Assembly (NCBI RefSeq): GCF_040741455.2
Contig: NZ_CP160328.2
Location: forward strand, 496,001-560,000
Direction: 5' to 3'
Origin: Snodgrassella alvi
GTDB lineage: Bacteria; Pseudomonadota; Gammaproteobacteria; Burkholderiales; Neisseriaceae
DNA length: 64,000 nucleotides
Numbering within the stretch: the first letter of the stretch is position 1; the number at the start of each line of letters is the position of its first letter. Positions 29,689 through 39,082 of the stretch are shown here, piece after piece. The notes beneath the pieces were generated by a model. The model was not told where the DNA came from. It saw nothing but the letters and a program-made list of their open reading frames with translations, and made no database searches. A program made the translations under genes and the position numbers.

Positions 29689-30099
29689 ATGAACAGAAAT
29701 AACGATGCCAGCACCACCAGCATGCGACTGGACAAATGGCTATGGGCAGCACGTTTTTTTAAAACCCGAGCCCTGGCTCAGAAACACATCGAGCTCGGAC
29801 GCGTTTTGGTAAACGGAGCCAAAGTGAAAAACAGTAAAAATATTCAGGTAGGCGACAGTATAGACCTGACGCTTAACTCATTGCCCTATAAAATTGAGGT
29901 TCAGCAACTCAATCACATGCGCCGACCCGCCTCTGAAGCACGTTTACTCTACAGCGAAGATGAAAGCGTCGCCACTAAACGTGCAGAACTCAAAGCCCTC
30001 AAACAGGCCAGCCAGATAAGTGCTGCTTATCCCGATGGTCGGCCAACCAAACGAGATCGCAGAGCGCTGGATAAGGTAAAAAGACACTGGGAAGACTGA
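29689..30099 (+). CDS. hslR: S4-domain RNA-binding heat-shock protein 15
   Basis: Hsp15 binds free 50S subunits carrying a stalled nascent chain and helps recycle them. The 136-residue protein contains the S4 RNA-binding domain RLDKWLWAARFFKTRALAQK at about residue 13, with LGRVLVNGAKVKNSKN following. The C-terminal region is strongly basic (PTKRDRRALDKVKRHWED), typical of the family. AGGA lies upstream of the ATG. It converges with the TIR-like gene on the opposite strand. Confidence 0.93.
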   Translation: MNRNNDASTTSMRLDKWLWAARFFKTRALAQKHIELGRVLVNGAKVKNSKNIQVGDSIDLTLNSLPYKIEVQQLNHMRRPASEARLLYSEDESVATKRAELKALKQASQISAAYPDGRPTKRDRRALDKVKRHWED

Positions 30100-30145
30100 A
30101 TATAAATTCAACAGCAGCTCGGATAAAGCACGTACCCTACTCACC

Positions 30146-30706
30146 TTACATAGTAAGCATATAATTATTAGGCTTAATGTGGGTATTCCTAACAAAATTA
30201 CTCTTTTTAAGCGCCTTAGCTACCATTTCTTTATTGAATGGAACATGCAACACCGGCACCTGAGATTTTAACTTTTTGAAAAGCGGTAACTTATTCCAGA
30301 AATAGTGAACCTTAAAGTTCATATTATTTTTACCACTAACCAGCATATCTTTCTTTTCGCGTATTTCTGTATAAATCACAATTACCGGTAGCCTCAATCG
30401 CCCGATTCCATATTCAAGTTCCTCTTTCAAACTGCGTGACTGAAAAGTATCCTCACTTAATATTAAAATAATATTATCTGCTCGGTTTAAACGCTCTTTA
30501 ATACGTGGCTTTAACACCCCTTCCCAATCGCTACCGTCGCGTACATCATATTTTTTAGCATGAATATCATCAAACAGAAATTGCTCATCCTGAGTTTTCC
30601 ACGTTTTCAGCTGATTATAAAAAAAATAGTCTCTTTGTATTAATGCCCCCGCCGCATACTCATTAAATGGTTCATCAACATAAAAAATACTGTAATTACT
30701 AGGCAT
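30146..30706 (-). CDS. TIR-like (MTH538/DUF1863-type) domain protein
   Basis: The 186-residue protein shows the pattern of MTH538-type TIR-like proteins: a central YDVRDGSDWEGVLKPRI (about residue 52), KERLNRADNIILILSEDTFQ, and EELEYGIGRLRLPVIVIY. No signal peptide or membrane segment is seen, so it should be cytosolic. Related domains occur in Thoeris ThsB and in other sensing or NAD-linked proteins, but no thsA or other defence partner lies beside it. GAGGAG 8 bp upstream fixes the ATG at 30706; the ORF opens at 30721 with a TTG. It sits just after lpdA, where Neisseria has sucC-sucD. The assignment is by pattern; a weak match to another Rossmann-like family is possible. Confidence 0.65.
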   Translation of the reverse strand: MPSNYSIFYVDEPFNEYAAGALIQRDYFFYNQLKTWKTQDEQFLFDDIHAKKYDVRDGSDWEGVLKPRIKERLNRADNIILILSEDTFQSRSLKEELEYGIGRLRLPVIVIYTEIREKKDMLVSGKNNMNFKVHYFWNKLPLFKKLKSQVPVLHVPFNKEMVAKALKKSNFVRNTHIKPNNYMLTM

Positions 30707-30833
30707 AACAATTCTCCTCAATTATTATCCAGACCATCACCACACATCGGTAAATATTACAGTAAATATAAACAAAATCCCACTAAAAAACTTTAAAATA
30801 CAGACACATATAATCAAATGTAATAATTGAGAT

Positions 30834-30862
30834 AAAAAAAACCGCATCCAAAAGGATGCGGT
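30834..30862 (-). terminator. Intrinsic terminator after lpdA
   Basis: On the minus strand ACCGCATCC pairs with GGATGCGGT over 4 nt and runs into seven T. This ends the TCA gene block. Confidence 0.92.
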
Positions 30863-30881
30863 TGATACTTACTTCTATAAT

Positions 30882-32294
30882 TTATTTAATAGAAGAAGCA
30901 GCCTCATGCATAGCTTCAGACAAAGTCGGATGGGCATGAACAATACGGGTAATATCCTCACTAGAGGCTTTAAAGTCCATAGCCATTACTGCCTCGGCAA
31001 TCAGCTCAGAAGCCACCGGCCCAATGATATGTACTCCCAGTACACGATCAGTTTCCGCATCAGCAAGAATCTTAACAAAACCTTTTGCCTGTCCCATACC
31101 CAGCGCACGACCATTCGCAGCAAAACTAGACTGACCTTTTTTATACTTCACACCAGCAGCCTTCAACTGCTCCTCAGTCTGACCAACCCAAGCAATTTCC
31201 GGATGAGTATACATCACAGCAGGAATGGTATTCATATCTACAAACGGTTTCTGACCGGCAATACGTTCAGCCACAGCCACACCCTCAGCAGATGCTTTAT
31301 GAGCCAGCATCGGGCCGCGTACTACGTCGCCAATTGCCCAAACATTAGGCAGATTAGTGCGGCATTCATCGTCCACTACAATAAAACCACGTTCGTCTTT
31401 TTGCAGGCCAACACCCTCAGCATTCAGACCATTTGTATTTGGAATACGGCCAATCGCAATAATTAACTTATCAAAAGACTCGGTTTTTTCTTCACCGCCA
31501 ACAGTATATTTAACCGTCACGCTGTTTTCAGCTTTAACAATTTCATTCACCGTCACACCCAGATGAATGTTCAGCCCCTGCTCTTTAGTGAAAACCTTAA
31601 ATGCTTCTTTTGCCACCTGCTGGTCAGCAGCAGCTAAGAAAGTAGGCATTGCTTCCAGAATAGTTACTTCTGAGCCTAGACGATTCCATACAGAACCCAT
31701 TTCCAGACCAATCACACCGGAACCAATCATACCCAGCTTAGTTGGTACAGCTTCAAGATTCAGCGCACCTTCATTATCCAATACATTAATATTATCAATT
31801 TCAGTAATTGGCAGCGGGCGCGGTACAGATCCAGTAGCAACAATCACATGCTTAGCTGTAACCTGCTGTTTGTTACCATTGGCATCTACTTCAATCTGCC
31901 ATAAACCATCAGCCTGACCAACCAAAGAACCTTTACCAAAAATACTTTCAACTTTGTCTTTTTTGAACAGAAAACCAATACCATTTGTCAGCTTACTAAC
32001 AATAGCATCTTTACGTTCAATCATTTTTTTTGCATCAAAGCCCTTAACCTGAACATCAATCCCATGTTCAGCAAATTCAGATTGCGCGGCATGGTAATTC
32101 TCACTGGTCTGCAGCAAAGCTTTAGAAGGAATGCAACCTACATTTAGACAAGTACCACCCAGAGCCGGACCATCCCCTTTTTTATTTAAACCAGCATCAA
32201 TACAGGCAGTTTTAAAACCCAGCTCAGCCGCACGAATGGCTGCAACATAACCCCCGGGACCAGCACCGATTACCACAACGTCAAATTGAGACAT
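30882..32294 (-). CDS. lpdA: Dihydrolipoyl dehydrogenase (2-oxoglutarate dehydrogenase E3)
   Basis: This FAD enzyme reoxidises the lipoyl group on E2, passing electrons to NAD+. The 470-residue protein has [21 protein letters not shown] near residue 6, the redox-active disulfide in [16 protein letters not shown] at about 45, the NAD site [16 protein letters not shown] near 182, [19 protein letters not shown] near 315, and the C-terminal [13 protein letters not shown] with the His/Glu pair. AAGGA before the ATG at 32294 fixes the start; the ORF opens five codons earlier. It is the last gene of the sdh-gltA-sucAB block and is preceded by a terminator-like hairpin. Confidence 0.96.
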   Translation of the reverse strand: MSQFDVVVIGAGPGGYVAAIRAAELGFKTACIDAGLNKKGDGPALGGTCLNVGCIPSKALLQTSENYHAAQSEFAEHGIDVQVKGFDAKKMIERKDAIVSKLTNGIGFLFKKDKVESIFGKGSLVGQADGLWQIEVDANGNKQQVTAKHVIVATGSVPRPLPITEIDNINVLDNEGALNLEAVPTKLGMIGSGVIGLEMGSVWNRLGSEVTILEAMPTFLAAADQQVAKEAFKVFTKEQGLNIHLGVTVNEIVKAENSVTVKYTVGGEEKTESFDKLIIAIGRIPNTNGLNAEGVGLQKDERGFIVVDDECRTNLPNVWAIGDVVRGPMLAHKASAEGVAVAERIAGQKPFVDMNTIPAVMYTHPEIAWVGQTEEQLKAAGVKYKKGQSSFAANGRALGMGQAKGFVKILADAETDRVLGVHIIGPVASELIAEAVMAMDFKASSEDITRIVHAHPTLSEAMHEAASSIK

Positions 32295-32330
32295 TAAAAT
32301 TCCTTTCAATCATGAATATTTCTGACTGAT

Positions 32331-32390
32331 AAAATAAAACCGCAATGTGGCACAAACGCCATTTGATTCGGTGTGGCCAGCATTACGGTT
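32331..32390 (-). terminator. Terminator-like hairpin between sucB and lpdA
   Basis: On the minus strand AACCGTAATG (complement of 32381-32390) pairs with CATTGCGGTT (complement of 32338-32347), with one mismatch, then TTATTTT. It could lower readthrough into lpdA. Confidence 0.5.
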
Positions 32391-32441
32391 TATCTTCATC
32401 AAGCTGCCATAATTTGAGAATACGGCAGCCAGCAAATCAAA

Positions 32442-33665
32442 TTACAGTTCCAGCAACAAGCGAGCAGGATCTTCCAGCGCATCCTTAATAGCTACCAGTG
32501 TCAACACAGCTTCACGGCCATCAATCAGACGATGGTCATAAGACAGAGCCAGATACATCATCGGACGTACCACTACCTGACCATTTTCTACTACTGCACG
32601 TTCTTTGGTTGCATGCATGCCCAAAATAGCAGACTGAGGTGGATTAATAATCGGTGTAGACATCATAGAACCGAATGTTCCACCATTGGTAATACTGAAT
32701 GTACCACCAGTCAGGTCTTCCAGAGCCAGCTTACCGTCTTTAGCTTTAACTGCATAATCATGAATGGCCTGCTCAATATCAGCAATGCTCATCTGATCTG
32801 CATCACGCAAAATAGGCACAACTAAACCACGAGGACTGCCAATAGCAATACCAATATCAAAATAGCCATGATAAACAACATCAGTGCCATCAATAGAAGC
32901 ATTAACCACAGGGTATTTCTTCAACGCAGCCACTGCAGCTTTAACAAAGAAAGACATAAAGCCCAGTTTAATACCATATTCTTTCTGGAACTGTTCTTTA
33001 TAACGGTTACGCAAATCCATAACCGGCTTCATATTCACTTCGTTAAATGTAGTCAGAATCGCATTTTCATGCTGAGACTGCAGCAAACGTTCAGCAACTC
33101 GTGAACGCAGACGAGACATCGGTACGCGCTGTTCTACACGCTCACCGGCAGCCACAGGTGTAGCAGCTTTAGTAGTAGCCATGGTCGGAGCAGCAGCCAA
33201 TGCAGAGGCTGCAGCAGCAACGTCTTCTTTTAATACACGACCATCACGACCAGAACCTTGGATCGTAGCAGTATTCACACCTTTTTCCGCAGCCAGCTTA
33301 GCAGCTGCAGGCATAGCTACACCAGCCTGAGACTGATTTGCCGGAGTAGCAGGAGCAGAAGTTGCAGCAGCAGGGGCAGATTCCGCAGGGGCAGCAGCGG
33401 CTGCTGGCGCAGATGCTTCAGCAGTAGCTGAAGTATCAATTTTGGCCAGTAACTGACCAGCAGTCACAGTAGCACCATCTGCTTCAATAATTTCGACCAA
33501 CTTACCTGCTTGCTGAGCAGGAAGCTCCAACACAACTTTATCCGTTTCCAGATCAATCAGGTTCTCATCACGCTGTACGAATTCACCCACTTTTTTATTC
33601 CAGGTCATCAGGGTGGCTTCAGTCACACTTTCCGGAAGCATGGGAACGGTTACATCAATAATCAT
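32442..33665 (-). CDS. sucB: Dihydrolipoyllysine-residue succinyltransferase (E2 of 2-oxoglutarate dehydrogenase)
   Basis: SucB transfers the succinyl group from E1 to CoA. The 407-residue protein has an N-terminal lipoyl domain with the lipoylated Lys in [12 protein letters not shown] (about residue 43), and a long flexible Ala/Pro linker (residues 80-115, very rich in A, P, S). A peripheral subunit-binding domain follows ([14 protein letters not shown] to [11 protein letters not shown], about 120-150), then the catalytic domain with [12 protein letters not shown] near residue 380, the CAT-like His and Asp. It is between sucA and lpdA, as expected for the complex. The Ala-rich linker is the only low-complexity part. 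Confidence 0.96.
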   Translation of the reverse strand: MIIDVTVPMLPESVTEATLMTWNKKVGEFVQRDENLIDLETDKVVLELPAQQAGKLVEIIEADGATVTAGQLLAKIDTSATAEASAPAAAAAPAESAPAAATSAPATPANQSQAGVAMPAAAKLAAEKGVNTATIQGSGRDGRVLKEDVAAAASALAAAPTMATTKAATPVAAGERVEQRVPMSRLRSRVAERLLQSQHENAILTTFNEVNMKPVMDLRNRYKEQFQKEYGIKLGFMSFFVKAAVAALKKYPVVNASIDGTDVVYHGYFDIGIAIGSPRGLVVPILRDADQMSIADIEQAIHDYAVKAKDGKLALEDLTGGTFSITNGGTFGSMMSTPIINPPQSAILGMHATKERAVVENGQVVVRPMMYLALSYDHRLIDGREAVLTLVAIKDALEDPARLLLEL

Positions 33666-33690
33666 GGATTACTCCTAAAAAAGGGCCAAA

Positions 33691-33709
33691 GGCCACCACA
33701 CAGGTGGCC
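33691..33709 (-). other. Small hairpin between sucA and sucB
   Basis: GGCCACC (33691-33697) and GGTGGCC (33703-33709) form a perfect 7-bp stem with a 5-nt loop. On the minus strand a six-T run follows after 8 more bases, directly before the sucB ribosome-binding site. It might act in mRNA stability or partial termination. Confidence 0.4.
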
Positions 33710-33731
33710 GGTTATTCATTACAGATTCGGA

Positions 33732-36554
33732 TTATTTCAATTCCAGAGCATCATCAACCAATTGTTTCAGCTGAGCAACATGTTTGCTCATATAGCCCAC
33801 AGCTGGAGAGGCGCTGGCAGGACGGCCGGCAAAAATAACTTTCTGCTTGCTGTTGGCAATCGCTTCAATGCGGTGACGGATCTGGAACCATGCACCCTGA
33901 TTTTTCGGTTCTTCCTGAGCCCACAGAATTTCAGTAGCATTCGGGTAGCGGCTTAGTTCAGCAGCCAGTTGCTCGTAAGGGAAAGGATACAACTGTTCAA
34001 CACGCACAATCGCGATATCCTTGCCTAAATCACGTTCCATACGTGCTTTATTGATATCGTAGTACACCTGACCGGCACACAGAATCACACGCTTAACAGT
34101 ATTTTCATTGCCCTCAACCTGATCACCGATTACCGGTCGGAAAGAATGGCCTTCAGTGAAATCACTGAGCGGACTCATAGACTCATTGAAACGCAACAGA
34201 CGTTTGGACATGAAAATAACAAGAGGTTTACGATACGGACGCAATACCTGACGACGCAACACATGGAACATCTGCGAAGCTTCAGACGGCATTACCACCT
34301 GAATATTTTCTTCAGAACACAATTGCAGCCAGCGTTCCAGACGACCAGAAGAGTGCTCAGGACCTTGTCCATCATAACCGTGCGGTAAAATCACCGTTAG
34401 ACCACACAGACGACCCCATTTGGTTTCACCTGAAGTGATAAATTGGTCAATGGCAACCTGTGCACCATTGGCAAAATCACCAAACTGACCTTCCCAGATA
34501 ACTAAACGATCTGGAGCACTGCAAGCAAAACCATATTCATAAGCCAATACAGCTTCTTCATTCAGAATGGAATCAATTACCAAGAAAGAAGCCTGATTAT
34601 CACTCAAGTTACGCAATGGTACGTAAGCACCAGCATCACTTTTTTCCCGTTTCTGATCATGCAGCACAGCATGGCGATGCGAGAATGTTCCGCGACCGGA
34701 ATCTTCACCAGAAATACGTACACCATTACCATTGGTTACTAAGCTTGCATAAGCAAGTGTTTCAGCCATACCCCAATCAACAGGTTGCGTACCCTCAGCC
34801 ATAGCAACACGGTTAGCCAACATTCTTTTAACAGTATTATGTGGCGTAAAGCCCTCAGGCAGCGCAGTAAATTTAGCAGTAAGACGTTTAATATCGGCCT
34901 CAGGAATACCGGTTTCTACCGGATGATTCCAGTGAGTACCAATATATGGTGTCCAGTCTACAGCGTGCTTGTGGTTGTAATCAGTCAGCGTGGTCTGTTC
35001 TACATGCTCACCTTTATCCAGCGCATCACGATAAGCCTGAATCATTCCATCAGCTGCTTCTTTGCTAATCACATTTTCATTTACCAGACGGTCTGAATAC
35101 AATGCACGGGTACCCGGATGCTGATGAATCTTGTTGTACATCATAGGCTGCGTGAGCATCGGGTCATCACCCTCGTTATGGCCCAGTTTGCGGAAGCAAA
35201 CGATATCCACAACTACATCTTTACCGAAAGACTTACGATAATCCATCGCCAGTCCCATTACATAGCTCACTGCTTCAGGATCATCACCGTTTACATGGAA
35301 AATCGGCGCATCAACCATTTTAGCCAAATCAGTGCAGTACACGGTAGAACGGGTATCGCGTAAATCAGAAGTCGTAAAACCAATCTGATTATTAATGACA
35401 ATATGAATCGTGCCACCGGTAGTATAACCACGGGTTTGAGACAGGTTGAAATTAGCCTGATTCACACCCAGACCAATGAACGCAGAATCACCATGAATCA
35501 ATACCGGTAATACTGCTTTACGACCTGATTCCCCACGACGTTTCTGACGTGCACGTACAGCACCTTCCACAACCGGATTCACAATTTCCAGATGAGATGG
35601 ATTAAATGCCAGAGAAACATGCAGCGGTCCATTACCAGTAGCCAAGTCAGATGTGAAGCCCATATGGTATTTCACGTCACCACTTGGTAGCGTCGTAGTA
35701 TATTTACCTTCAAACTCGCTAAACAAATCGCGAGGTTCTTTGCCTAGGATGTTAACCAGCACGTTCAAACGGCCACGGTGCGCCATACCAATCATGACTT
35801 CTTCTACACCCTGACTGCCACAATGCTGCATCAGATAATCCAGCGCAACAATAGTACTTTCTCCACCTTCCAGAGAAAAACGTTTTTGACCCACATAGCG
35901 AGTATGCAGGTAGCGCTCTAGGGTTTCAGCAGCAGTAAGCTGCTTCAGAATACGGCGTTTGTGTTCAGGAGTATAACTACCGGCAGATAAATCTTTTTCT
36001 ACACGATCTTGCACCCAGTTACGCTCATCTGGACGAGTAATGTGCATAAATTCCACACCAACCGTACCACAATATGTCTGATCTAGTTTATTTATAATTT
36101 CAGACAAAGGCAGCTGCTGGCTGCGGGAGAAATCACTGCCAGTATAGAATTTAGTAGACATATCGGCAGCAGTCAGGCCGTACTGTGCCGGATCCAGCTC
36201 AGCCAGATATTCTTTTGGACGCCGTTTCAATGGGTCCAGATTTGCATTACGACTGCCCAGAATACGATAAGCATTCATCAGATTTAAAACTGATACTTGC
36301 TTTTGCAACATATTTAAATCAACACTGCCCTGTGCAGAACCATGCTGCTTGGACAGATTTACAAACGATTCTTGAATCGGTAATTGCGGTATATCTTTGG
36401 CAACGTAGCCCGGCAAAGCAGCCACTTTGTCAAAATAATCTTTCCAGTATTCATCAACTGAATCTCTATCTTTCAGGTAGCTCTCGTATAACTCCTCTAT
36501 ATAAGGAGCATTGGCACCGTATAAATAAGAAAGACTGGTTTTTTCTTCCATCAT
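33732..36554 (-). CDS. sucA: 2-oxoglutarate dehydrogenase E1 component
   Basis: SucA is the thiamin-diphosphate decarboxylase that starts conversion of 2-oxoglutarate to succinyl-CoA. The 940-residue protein has the N-terminal LSYLYGANAPYIEELYESYLKD region, GMAHRGRLNVLVNI near residue 254, HGDSAFIGLGVNQANFNLS with the TDP-binding region, VNGDDPEAVSYV and RKLGHNEGDDPM (about 448). The transketolase-like domain has GEDSGRGTFSHRHAV near residue 640 and LPHGYDGQGPEHSSGRLERW near 740. Its length (about 930-950) is standard. An unusual repeated stretch lies upstream in the gltA-sucA gap. Confidence 0.97.
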   Translation of the reverse strand: MMEEKTSLSYLYGANAPYIEELYESYLKDRDSVDEYWKDYFDKVAALPGYVAKDIPQLPIQESFVNLSKQHGSAQGSVDLNMLQKQVSVLNLMNAYRILGSRNANLDPLKRRPKEYLAELDPAQYGLTAADMSTKFYTGSDFSRSQQLPLSEIINKLDQTYCGTVGVEFMHITRPDERNWVQDRVEKDLSAGSYTPEHKRRILKQLTAAETLERYLHTRYVGQKRFSLEGGESTIVALDYLMQHCGSQGVEEVMIGMAHRGRLNVLVNILGKEPRDLFSEFEGKYTTTLPSGDVKYHMGFTSDLATGNGPLHVSLAFNPSHLEIVNPVVEGAVRARQKRRGESGRKAVLPVLIHGDSAFIGLGVNQANFNLSQTRGYTTGGTIHIVINNQIGFTTSDLRDTRSTVYCTDLAKMVDAPIFHVNGDDPEAVSYVMGLAMDYRKSFGKDVVVDIVCFRKLGHNEGDDPMLTQPMMYNKIHQHPGTRALYSDRLVNENVISKEAADGMIQAYRDALDKGEHVEQTTLTDYNHKHAVDWTPYIGTHWNHPVETGIPEADIKRLTAKFTALPEGFTPHNTVKRMLANRVAMAEGTQPVDWGMAETLAYASLVTNGNGVRISGEDSGRGTFSHRHAVLHDQKREKSDAGAYVPLRNLSDNQASFLVIDSILNEEAVLAYEYGFACSAPDRLVIWEGQFGDFANGAQVAIDQFITSGETKWGRLCGLTVILPHGYDGQGPEHSSGRLERWLQLCSEENIQVVMPSEASQMFHVLRRQVLRPYRKPLVIFMSKRLLRFNESMSPLSDFTEGHSFRPVIGDQVEGNENTVKRVILCAGQVYYDINKARMERDLGKDIAIVRVEQLYPFPYEQLAAELSRYPNATEILWAQEEPKNQGAWFQIRHRIEAIANSKQKVIFAGRPASASPAVGYMSKHVAQLKQLVDDALELK

Positions 36555-36624
36555 GGTAAAAACCCTTTTTTACCTTAAACTATAAAACAGGAATATAACT
36601 ATCCCCTACCAATATTCAACTCGA

Positions 36625-36675
36625 GAATCGAATGCCGATTCCAGATTACCGCATATCAACATACCGATTCCAGAT
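36625..36675. repeat. Short repeats upstream of sucA
   Basis: CCGATTCCAGAT occurs at 36635-36646 and again at 36664-36675, 29 bp apart. GAATCG at 36625-36630 is inverted relative to CGATTC at 36636-36641. The repeats lie in the gltA-sucA gap, 70-120 bp before the sucA start, where operators would be expected; the identity of any binding protein is unknown. Confidence 0.5.
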
Positions 36676-36712
36676 CACCACGCAAGCACATGGGGATGAA
36701 GCATTAGTATGT

Positions 36713-36738
36713 TTCAGGCAGCTAAAAAGCTGCCTGAA
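36713..36738 (-). terminator. Hairpin after gltA
   Basis: TTCAGGCAGCT (36713-36723) pairs perfectly with AGCTGCCTGAA (36728-36738) over 4 nt. On the minus strand no T-run follows, so it may be a weak terminator or an mRNA 3'-end protection site. Confidence 0.5.
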
Positions 36739-36751
36739 TACACCAACTAGA

Positions 36752-38035
36752 TTAGCGTTTATCTACAGGTAGATAATCGCGACGGCCGGCCCCAGTATAT
36801 AACTGCCTTGGACGGCCGATTTTCTGATGTGGGTCAGCAATCATTTCATGCCAATGTGAAACCCAGCCTACTGTTCGCGCAAGAGCAAACAAAACAGTAA
36901 ACATCGTTGTAGGAATGCCCAATGCACTCAGAACAATACCAGAGTAAAAGTCTACATTTGGATAAAGCTTGCGTTCAATGAAATAAGGGTCTTCCAATGC
37001 GATTTTTTCCAAAGCCATTGCCAGCTTGAATTTAGGACCATCGTGTAAACCCAGCTCATTAAGCACTTCATCACAAGTCTGTTTCATGATTTTGGCTCGA
37101 GGATCCATGTTTTTATAAACACGGTGGCCAAAACCCATCAGACGATAACGTTTTTCTTTAACTCCCTGCATAAATTCTTCAACGCGGGATACATCACCAA
37201 TCTCATCCAGCATTTTCAGTACAGCCTCATTGGCACCGCCATGAGCCGGACCCCACAAACAAGCAATACCTGCTGCAATACAGGCAAAGGGATTGGCTCC
37301 GGACGAACCGGCCAGACGTACAGTAGAAGTGGAAGCATTCTGCTCATGATCAGCATGCAGAATAAAAATCCGGTCCAAAGCACGTTCCAACACAGGATTA
37401 ACCACATAATCCTCAGTCGGCTTGGCAAACATCATATGCATGAAATTGCCAGTATAAGACAGACTGTTACGCGGATAATTGAAAGGTAAACCTTTTGAAT
37501 AGCGATAGCACATGGCCGCAAGTGTCGGAACCTTGGCAATCATACGGTATTCAGCGATCCGACGATGCTCAGGATTACTGATATCCAGACTATCCTGATA
37601 AAACGCCGCCAGTGCACCTACAACCCCCACCATCATTGACATCGGATGAGCATCACGACGAAAACCACGGAAGAACCAAGTTAACTGCTCATGCACCATG
37701 TTATGACGCAAAACACCCAGTTCAAATTTCTGTTTTTCGACTGCATTAGGTAATTCACCATAGATAAGCAAATAACAGGTTTCCAAATAATCACTCTGCT
37801 CTGCCAGTTGCTCAATAGGGTATCCCCGATAATATAACTGCCCCTTTTCACCATCAATGAAGGTGATTTTCGACTCACAGGATGCGGTTGAAGTAAAACC
37901 CGGATCAAACATAAACATGTTAGTAGTGCCATACAGTTTACGAATATCAACCACATCTGGCCCCAGCGTACCAGATAACACTGGCATTTCAAAAGGCTCT
38001 TGCCCCTCGACGTTGAGTATAGCGTTCTTGGTCAT
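36752..38035 (-). CDS. gltA: Citrate synthase (type II)
   Basis: GltA condenses oxaloacetate and acetyl-CoA to citrate. The 427-residue protein has the type II form. It shows [17 protein letters not shown] near residue 46, [15 protein letters not shown] (about 231), [12 protein letters not shown] with the catalytic His near 267, and [15 protein letters not shown] with the second His near 305. The catalytic Asp lies in the [16 protein letters not shown] region (about 363). AAGGAG 6 bp upstream sets the ATG at 38035; the ORF extends to 38056 without a start of merit. It follows sdhE on the same strand and is within the TCA block. Confidence 0.96.
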   Translation of the reverse strand: MTKNAILNVEGQEPFEMPVLSGTLGPDVVDIRKLYGTTNMFMFDPGFTSTASCESKITFIDGEKGQLYYRGYPIEQLAEQSDYLETCYLLIYGELPNAVEKQKFELGVLRHNMVHEQLTWFFRGFRRDAHPMSMMVGVVGALAAFYQDSLDISNPEHRRIAEYRMIAKVPTLAAMCYRYSKGLPFNYPRNSLSYTGNFMHMMFAKPTEDYVVNPVLERALDRIFILHADHEQNASTSTVRLAGSSGANPFACIAAGIACLWGPAHGGANEAVLKMLDEIGDVSRVEEFMQGVKEKRYRLMGFGHRVYKNMDPRAKIMKQTCDEVLNELGLHDGPKFKLAMALEKIALEDPYFIERKLYPNVDFYSGIVLSALGIPTTMFTVLFALARTVGWVSHWHEMIADPHQKIGRPRQLYTGAGRRDYLPVDKR

Positions 38036-38108
38036 CCCTAACTCCTTAATTTTCAATTTTTCTATTTAAATAATCTAAACTTAAATACATTAACAAAAGT
38101 AAGGCGTT

Positions 38109-38369
38109 TCACAACCTCTCAGCCTGTCTGATTTTTTCCAGAACAGGCTCAAATTCAGGGTACGCACATTCTTCCGCTTTATTGATTAATGCCAGAATTT
38201 CCGGATCCGGCAAATCCATTAACGCCACAAAAGCTGCCAGCTCACTATCCGACAAATGGTCAAAAACCTGTGTCATGAATCTGCCTAGAATAATATCTAA
38301 TTCCAGCAGACCCCTGCGAGCTAACCAACGAATGCGGCGTTTGGCATTATCATCAAAATGTTGCATCAA
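38109..38369 (-). CDS. sdhE: Succinate dehydrogenase assembly factor SdhE
   Basis: SdhE (YgfY/SDH5) helps attach FAD covalently to SdhA. The 86-residue protein contains RRIRWLARRGLLELDIILGRF, with the conserved R-G-x-x-E surface motif, and later an acidic helix (LPDPEILALINKAEE). Its start overlaps the sdhB stop by 4 bp, so translation is coupled. This matches the typical Neisseria and betaproteobacterial order sdhB-sdhE-gltA. Length is normal for the family (about 80-90). Confidence 0.95.
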   Translation of the reverse strand: MMQHFDDNAKRRIRWLARRGLLELDIILGRFMTQVFDHLSDSELAAFVALMDLPDPEILALINKAEECAYPEFEPVLEKIRQAERL

Positions 38370-39070
38370 ATTGCTCTTCTTAACATTAAATCTTTAATCT
38401 TGCCTATAGCTCGAGTCGGATTAAGGTGTTTCGGACAAACATCCACACAATTCATAATCGTATGGCAGCGAAACAAGCGATATGGATCATTAAGATTATC
38501 GAGCCGTTCATTAGTACGCGTATCACGAGTATCGGCAATAAAACGATAAGCATTGAGCAAACCAGAGGGTCCTACAAACTTATCTGGATTCCACCAAAAT
38601 GAAGGGCAAGAAGTTGAACAACAAGCACAAAGAATACATTCATAAAGACCATCTAGCTCCTTACGCTCAGCCTGTGTTTGCAAGCGTTCACGCGTTGGAG
38701 CTGCTGTATCATTAACCAGATAAGGTTTAATAGAATGATATTGATTAAAAAATTGCGTAAAATCAACAATCAAATCTCGGATCACCGGTAAGGCCGGCAA
38801 AGGTTTCAACACAATCGGCTGCTTCAGGCTACGAATATCCGTCAAGCAGGACAACCCGTTTTTACCATTGATATTCATACCATCCGAACCACAGATACCT
38901 TCACGGCAGGAGCGGCGGAAAGACAGACTATCGTCCTGTGCTTTCAGCTTAATCAGCGCATCTAGCAGTTTGACATCTGTTGGTTCAATTTCAAGTTCAT
39001 AATCTTTCATGTACGGCTTAGCATCCACATCGGGATTATAGCGGTACACCTGGAAGCGGATTTTTTCCAT
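38366..39070 (-). CDS. sdhB: Succinate dehydrogenase iron-sulfur subunit
   Basis: SdhB passes electrons from FADH2 in SdhA to ubiquinone through three clusters. The 234-residue protein has CREGICGSDGMNINGKNGLSC (about residue 59, [2Fe-2S]), then CILCACCSTSCPSFWW (about 147, [4Fe-4S]) and CHTIMNCVDVCPKHLNP (about 205, [3Fe-4S] plus the last ligand of the 4Fe-4S set). YNPDVDAKPYMKDYELE is the usual N-terminal strand. Overlap of 4 bp with sdhE; gap of 12 bp from sdhA. The operon is sdhC-D-A-B-E. Confidence 0.97.
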   Translation of the reverse strand: MEKIRFQVYRYNPDVDAKPYMKDYELEIEPTDVKLLDALIKLKAQDDSLSFRRSCREGICGSDGMNINGKNGLSCLTDIRSLKQPIVLKPLPALPVIRDLIVDFTQFFNQYHSIKPYLVNDTAAPTRERLQTQAERKELDGLYECILCACCSTSCPSFWWNPDKFVGPSGLLNAYRFIADTRDTRTNERLDNLNDPYRLFRCHTIMNCVDVCPKHLNPTRAIGKIKDLMLRRAI

Positions 39071-39082
39071 CTTGATAGTTCC

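Noticed and set aside
30146-30706. A complete Thoeris defence system around the TIR-like gene
   Set aside because: Neighbouring genes are hslR and lpdA; no ThsA-like sirtuin/SLOG protein is present within the window.
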